Assembly: GCA_001776475.1 (NCBI GenBank)
Contig: MFBQ01000006.1
Span: 1-6,980 of the forward strand
Direction of reading: 5' to 3'
Length of the DNA stretch: 6,980 bases
Source: Candidatus Curtissbacteria bacterium RIFCSPLOWO2_01_FULL_41_18
GTDB lineage: Bacteria > Patescibacteriota > Microgenomatia > Curtissbacterales > GWA2-41-24
A program made the position numbers and the translations under genes. Position 1 is the stretch's first letter; every line of letters begins with the position of its first letter. The notes below the pieces were generated by a model. It was not told the origin of the DNA, made no database searches, and was given only the letters and a program-made list of their open reading frames with translations. This document shows positions 5,456-6,980 of the stretch, in pieces.

Positions 5456-6085
5456 TTAATAAACCGTAATCAGATCCTTAATTTTGTCATAGGTGGCGCT
5501 TCCAACCGCTTTTTTAGAAAGAAGTTCTTCTTTAGCGCTGTAAGGGCGCGAGGCGATGATTTTTTGGGCAGTCACCGGCCCAATACTCGGCAGGCTGTCA
5601 AGTTGTGCCTCCGTTGCCGTGTTAATGTTGATCAAACTTGCTGCAACCTCTCCTGCTACACTGCCTGCTGAACCTGACGATACGGGATCGTTATGGCTTG
5701 GAATGTAAACTTTAGTCCCGTCGCTAAGCTTGGCCGCCAAGTTAATGCGCGCCGAATCGGCGTCCTGGCTAAGTCCCCCGGCTGCCACGACCGCATCGTT
5801 GACCCTGGAATCCGCCGCCAATTTATAAATGCCCGGATTTTTAACCGCCCCGTCAACATGCACAATAATTTCTCCGGCTTTGCTACTGGCGCTTTCCTCA
5901 GAACTGATTATTTTGATATCGTCTTTACTAGAACCCCTCAATAAAAACATCCCTGCACCAAACGCCAGCAAAAAAAGCCCAACAAATAAAAGTCCGACAA
6001 CTGCTAAATTAATCTTGTTTGAAAGAAATGCCTCTAAACGCGAGTTCTCTTTTGAAGAATCATTTTGCGATATTCCTTCAGCCAT
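5456..6085 (-). CDS. comEA: ComEA-type DNA receptor (SLBB and helix-hairpin-helix)
   Basis: The 209-residue protein binds incoming double-stranded DNA at the outer face of the membrane and passes it to ComEC. Residues 1-25 are polar, 26-49 form one membrane segment, and 51-70 are a Ser/Glu/Lys linker. Residues 72-130 are an SLBB domain (IIVHVDGAVKNPGIYKL, VNDAVVAAGGL, INLAAKLSDGTKVYIP). A Ser/Gly/Ala linker (132-150) leads to two helix-hairpin-helix motifs (152-207): ININTATEAQLDSLPSIGPVTAQKII is the classic ComEA signature. The protein is full length for the family. The ATG at 6085 lies inside the upstream metallopeptidase gene in another frame; no other Met precedes the membrane segment, so this start is preferred, although a non-ATG start after the overlap cannot be excluded. 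It is first in the comEA, comEC, hydrolase series. Confidence 0.95.
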   Translation of the reverse strand: MAEGISQNDSSKENSRLEAFLSNKINLAVVGLLFVGLFLLAFGAGMFLLRGSSKDDIKIISSEESASSKAGEIIVHVDGAVKNPGIYKLAADSRVNDAVVAAGGLSQDADSARINLAAKLSDGTKVYIPSHNDPVSSGSAGSVAGEVAASLININTATEAQLDSLPSIGPVTAQKIIASRPYSAKEELLSKKAVGSATYDKIKDLITVY

Positions 6086-6513
6086 TTTTTAAACGCCCCA
6101 ATTAAATCGCCTGCGCCGCGTTCTGTCAACTCCTGATTGACCACCCCGCCATGGTGCGGGTGGCGAAACAAGCGTTTATTAGAAGAGGAAAATCCATGCG
6201 CGTAATGGCAAAGCTCATGACAGATTGTGTACTCAACAACTTTTATTGGAACTTTCGGCGACTTAAACATCGAAGTAATGGTAATTATGCTTTTTTTCGG
6301 TTCTTTATCAAACGAAACCCTCCTAATAATTCTTCTGATACCTTTCGTACCTCCCGTACCTTTCGTACTTTTTGGATATAGCCGTATCGACCCAAATCTA
6401 AATTTAGCTTCCTTGCCCCACTTAATTTCAACTGGATTGGAAAGCTTAATATTGGAAAAATATTTACTAAGAAGAAAATCAAGCTGATCGGCAAGCCATG
6501 TTTCGGAGCGCAT
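6034..6513 (-). CDS. SprT-like zinc metallopeptidase
   Basis: The 159-residue protein has the zincin motif HELCH (99-103) in YTICHELCHYAHG, followed by HPHHGG (118-123), which should supply the third zinc ligand. This spacing and the HELCH...HHG pattern resemble the SprT/YgjP-like group of small cytosolic metallopeptidases. No signal peptide or membrane segment is seen. Residues 48-58 (KSTKGTGGTKG) come from a 9-nt tandem repeat and look like a linker insertion. The ATG at 6513 lacks a Shine-Dalgarno; an upstream ATG is followed at once by a stop. The last 52 nt overlap comEA in a different frame, so the two genes are probably translationally linked. A functional tie to DNA uptake is not shown. 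Substrates are unknown. Confidence 0.8.
   Translation of the reverse strand: MRSETWLADQLDFLLSKYFSNIKLSNPVEIKWGKEAKFRFGSIRLYPKSTKGTGGTKGIRRIIRRVSFDKEPKKSIITITSMFKSPKVPIKVVEYTICHELCHYAHGFSSSNKRLFRHPHHGGVVNQELTERGAGDLIGAFKKWLKEYRKMILQKRTRV
6342..6368 (-). repeat. 9-nt tandem repeat inside the metallopeptidase gene
   Basis: On the plus strand CTTTCGTAC (6342-6350), CTCCCGTAC (6351-6359) and CTTTCGTAC (6360-6368) are consecutive. They encode KGT/GGT/KGT-like triplets (residues 49-57). The unit is a multiple of 3, so copy changes would lengthen or shorten the linker without shifting frame. Confidence 0.85.
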
Positions 6514-6523
6514 AAGCTGATTT

Positions 6524-6553
6524 ATTTTAGGCCATAGCCTAATTCTTATGCAA
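6524..6553 (-). promoter_or_regulatory. Weak promoter candidate upstream of the metallopeptidase gene
   Basis: On the minus strand, TTGCAT (6548-6553) is followed after 18 bp by TAAAAT (6524-6529), 5 of 6 to the -10 consensus. The start point would be within about 5 nt of the ATG at 6513. A 6-bp stem with a 4-nt loop (TTAGGC 6527-6532, GCCTAA 6537-6542) overlaps the element; it lacks a U-run and is not a convincing terminator. Confidence 0.3.
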
Positions 6554-6583
6554 GAAGCCGACTAGATTACGTGTGCTGGAAAA

Positions 6584-6980
6584 TTACTCTCTTGAGCTGT
6601 AGAACTGATGTTTTTCCTCTTCCGTGGCCTCTGTCAAGAAATTAAAGGATACAAACATATTATGAACGGTTTTCTTTTTGATCCGGCCGTCTTCTTCATA
6701 ATGAATCTCGACTCCCTGAATCCTTCCCCATAATCCGTAGTTGTTGCCGTCGCTAGCCTTAAAATTGCCTACACTACTGTCCGATGGATAAACCTTCCCG
6801 TGATATTCCCGTACCTGCACAAGCGCGCCGGGATTTGCCGCCCAACCGACAATATTACCTTCACTCAAACTTGGTTTTGCTCTGACCCAAACCTTAGGAT
6901 ACTCAGACGAAGGAGTCAGAACCATAAGATGTCCACGATCTCCCTCGACCGGCTTGCCGTCAAGCGAACCAGGGCTTCCA
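6584..6980 (-). CDS. SH3b-like domain protein, 3' part (N-terminus beyond window)
   Basis: The frame is open to the right edge and gives 131 residues. It begins GSPGSLDGKPVEGDRGHL before the first Met at 6925, so that Met is probably internal. The segment around residues 28-56 (PKVWVRAKPSLSEGNIVGWAANPGALVQV) followed by GLWGRIQGVEIHY resembles a bacterial SH3 (SH3b) fold: VRAKPS...G.IVG, then a strand ending in WGRIQ. Such domains usually bind cell-wall or surface ligands, but the rest of the protein is outside the window, so no function is assigned. The C-terminus is charged (TEATEEEKHQFYSSRE) and has no membrane anchor. It ends 70 bp before the metallopeptidase gene in the same direction. 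Confidence 0.6.
   Translation of the reverse strand, partial: GSPGSLDGKPVEGDRGHLMVLTPSSEYPKVWVRAKPSLSEGNIVGWAANPGALVQVREYHGKVYPSDSSVGNFKASDGNNYGLWGRIQGVEIHYEEDGRIKKKTVHNMFVSFNFLTEATEEEKHQFYSSRE

Noticed and set aside
6527..6542. Hairpin TTAGGC-CATA-GCCTAA as a terminator after the SH3-like gene
   Set aside because: The stem is only 6 bp and is followed on the transcribed strand by an A-rich run, not a U-run.

Overview
The window is a densely packed, AT-leaning bacterial segment in which every supportable gene lies on the minus strand, so transcription runs from the right edge to the left edge. Gene content (argS, a comEA/comEC DNA-uptake cluster with comEC split into two genes, a YerC/YecD-type TrpR-family protein), few clear Shine-Dalgarno sites, and short low-complexity repeats inside coding sequences all suggest an uncultivated small-genome bacterium. 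Candidate Phyla Radiation / Patescibacteria (Microgenomates-like) is my best guess. That assignment is inference; no rRNA or other phylogenetic marker was compared.

Layout in transcription order. (1) 6980-6584: the 3' part of a gene with an SH3b-like segment. (2) 6513-6034: a small SprT-like zinc metallopeptidase whose end overlaps the next gene by 52 nt. (3) 6085-5456: comEA, a membrane-anchored DNA receptor with SLBB and helix-hairpin-helix domains. (4) 5342-4251: the ComEC membrane channel, GTG start. (5) 4205-3306: a membrane-anchored ComEC-type metallo-beta-lactamase-fold protein encoded apart from the channel. (6) 3222-2731: an unrecognised soluble protein with its own near-consensus promoter. 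(7) 2647-893: argS, with a promoter so close to the ATG that the mRNA may be leaderless. (8) 785-348: a TrpR-family (YerC/YecD-like) regulator. (9) 326-1: the 5' part of a membrane-anchored metallophosphoesterase.

Two observations stand out. First, a perfect 29-bp direct repeat lies just upstream of both the TrpR-like gene and the metallophosphoesterase gene. Each copy carries the 14-bp palindrome ATTATTCGAATAAT followed by a GGAG ribosome-binding motif. At the regulator gene the palindrome sits at the predicted transcription start, which looks like an autoregulated operator duplicated in front of a dedicated target gene. Second, several families of short low-complexity repeats (units of 7, 8 and 9 nt, an A/T-rich motif, and a TCGACAAGCTC-type motif) have been accommodated inside essential or conserved genes (argS, the ComEC-type hydrolase, the metallopeptidase) and in the comEA-comEC spacer.

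The comEA, comEC and hydrolase genes together form the inner-membrane part of a natural-transformation machine. No RNA gene, CRISPR array, insertion sequence or strong intrinsic terminator was seen, and no gene-free stretch exceeds about 115 bp.
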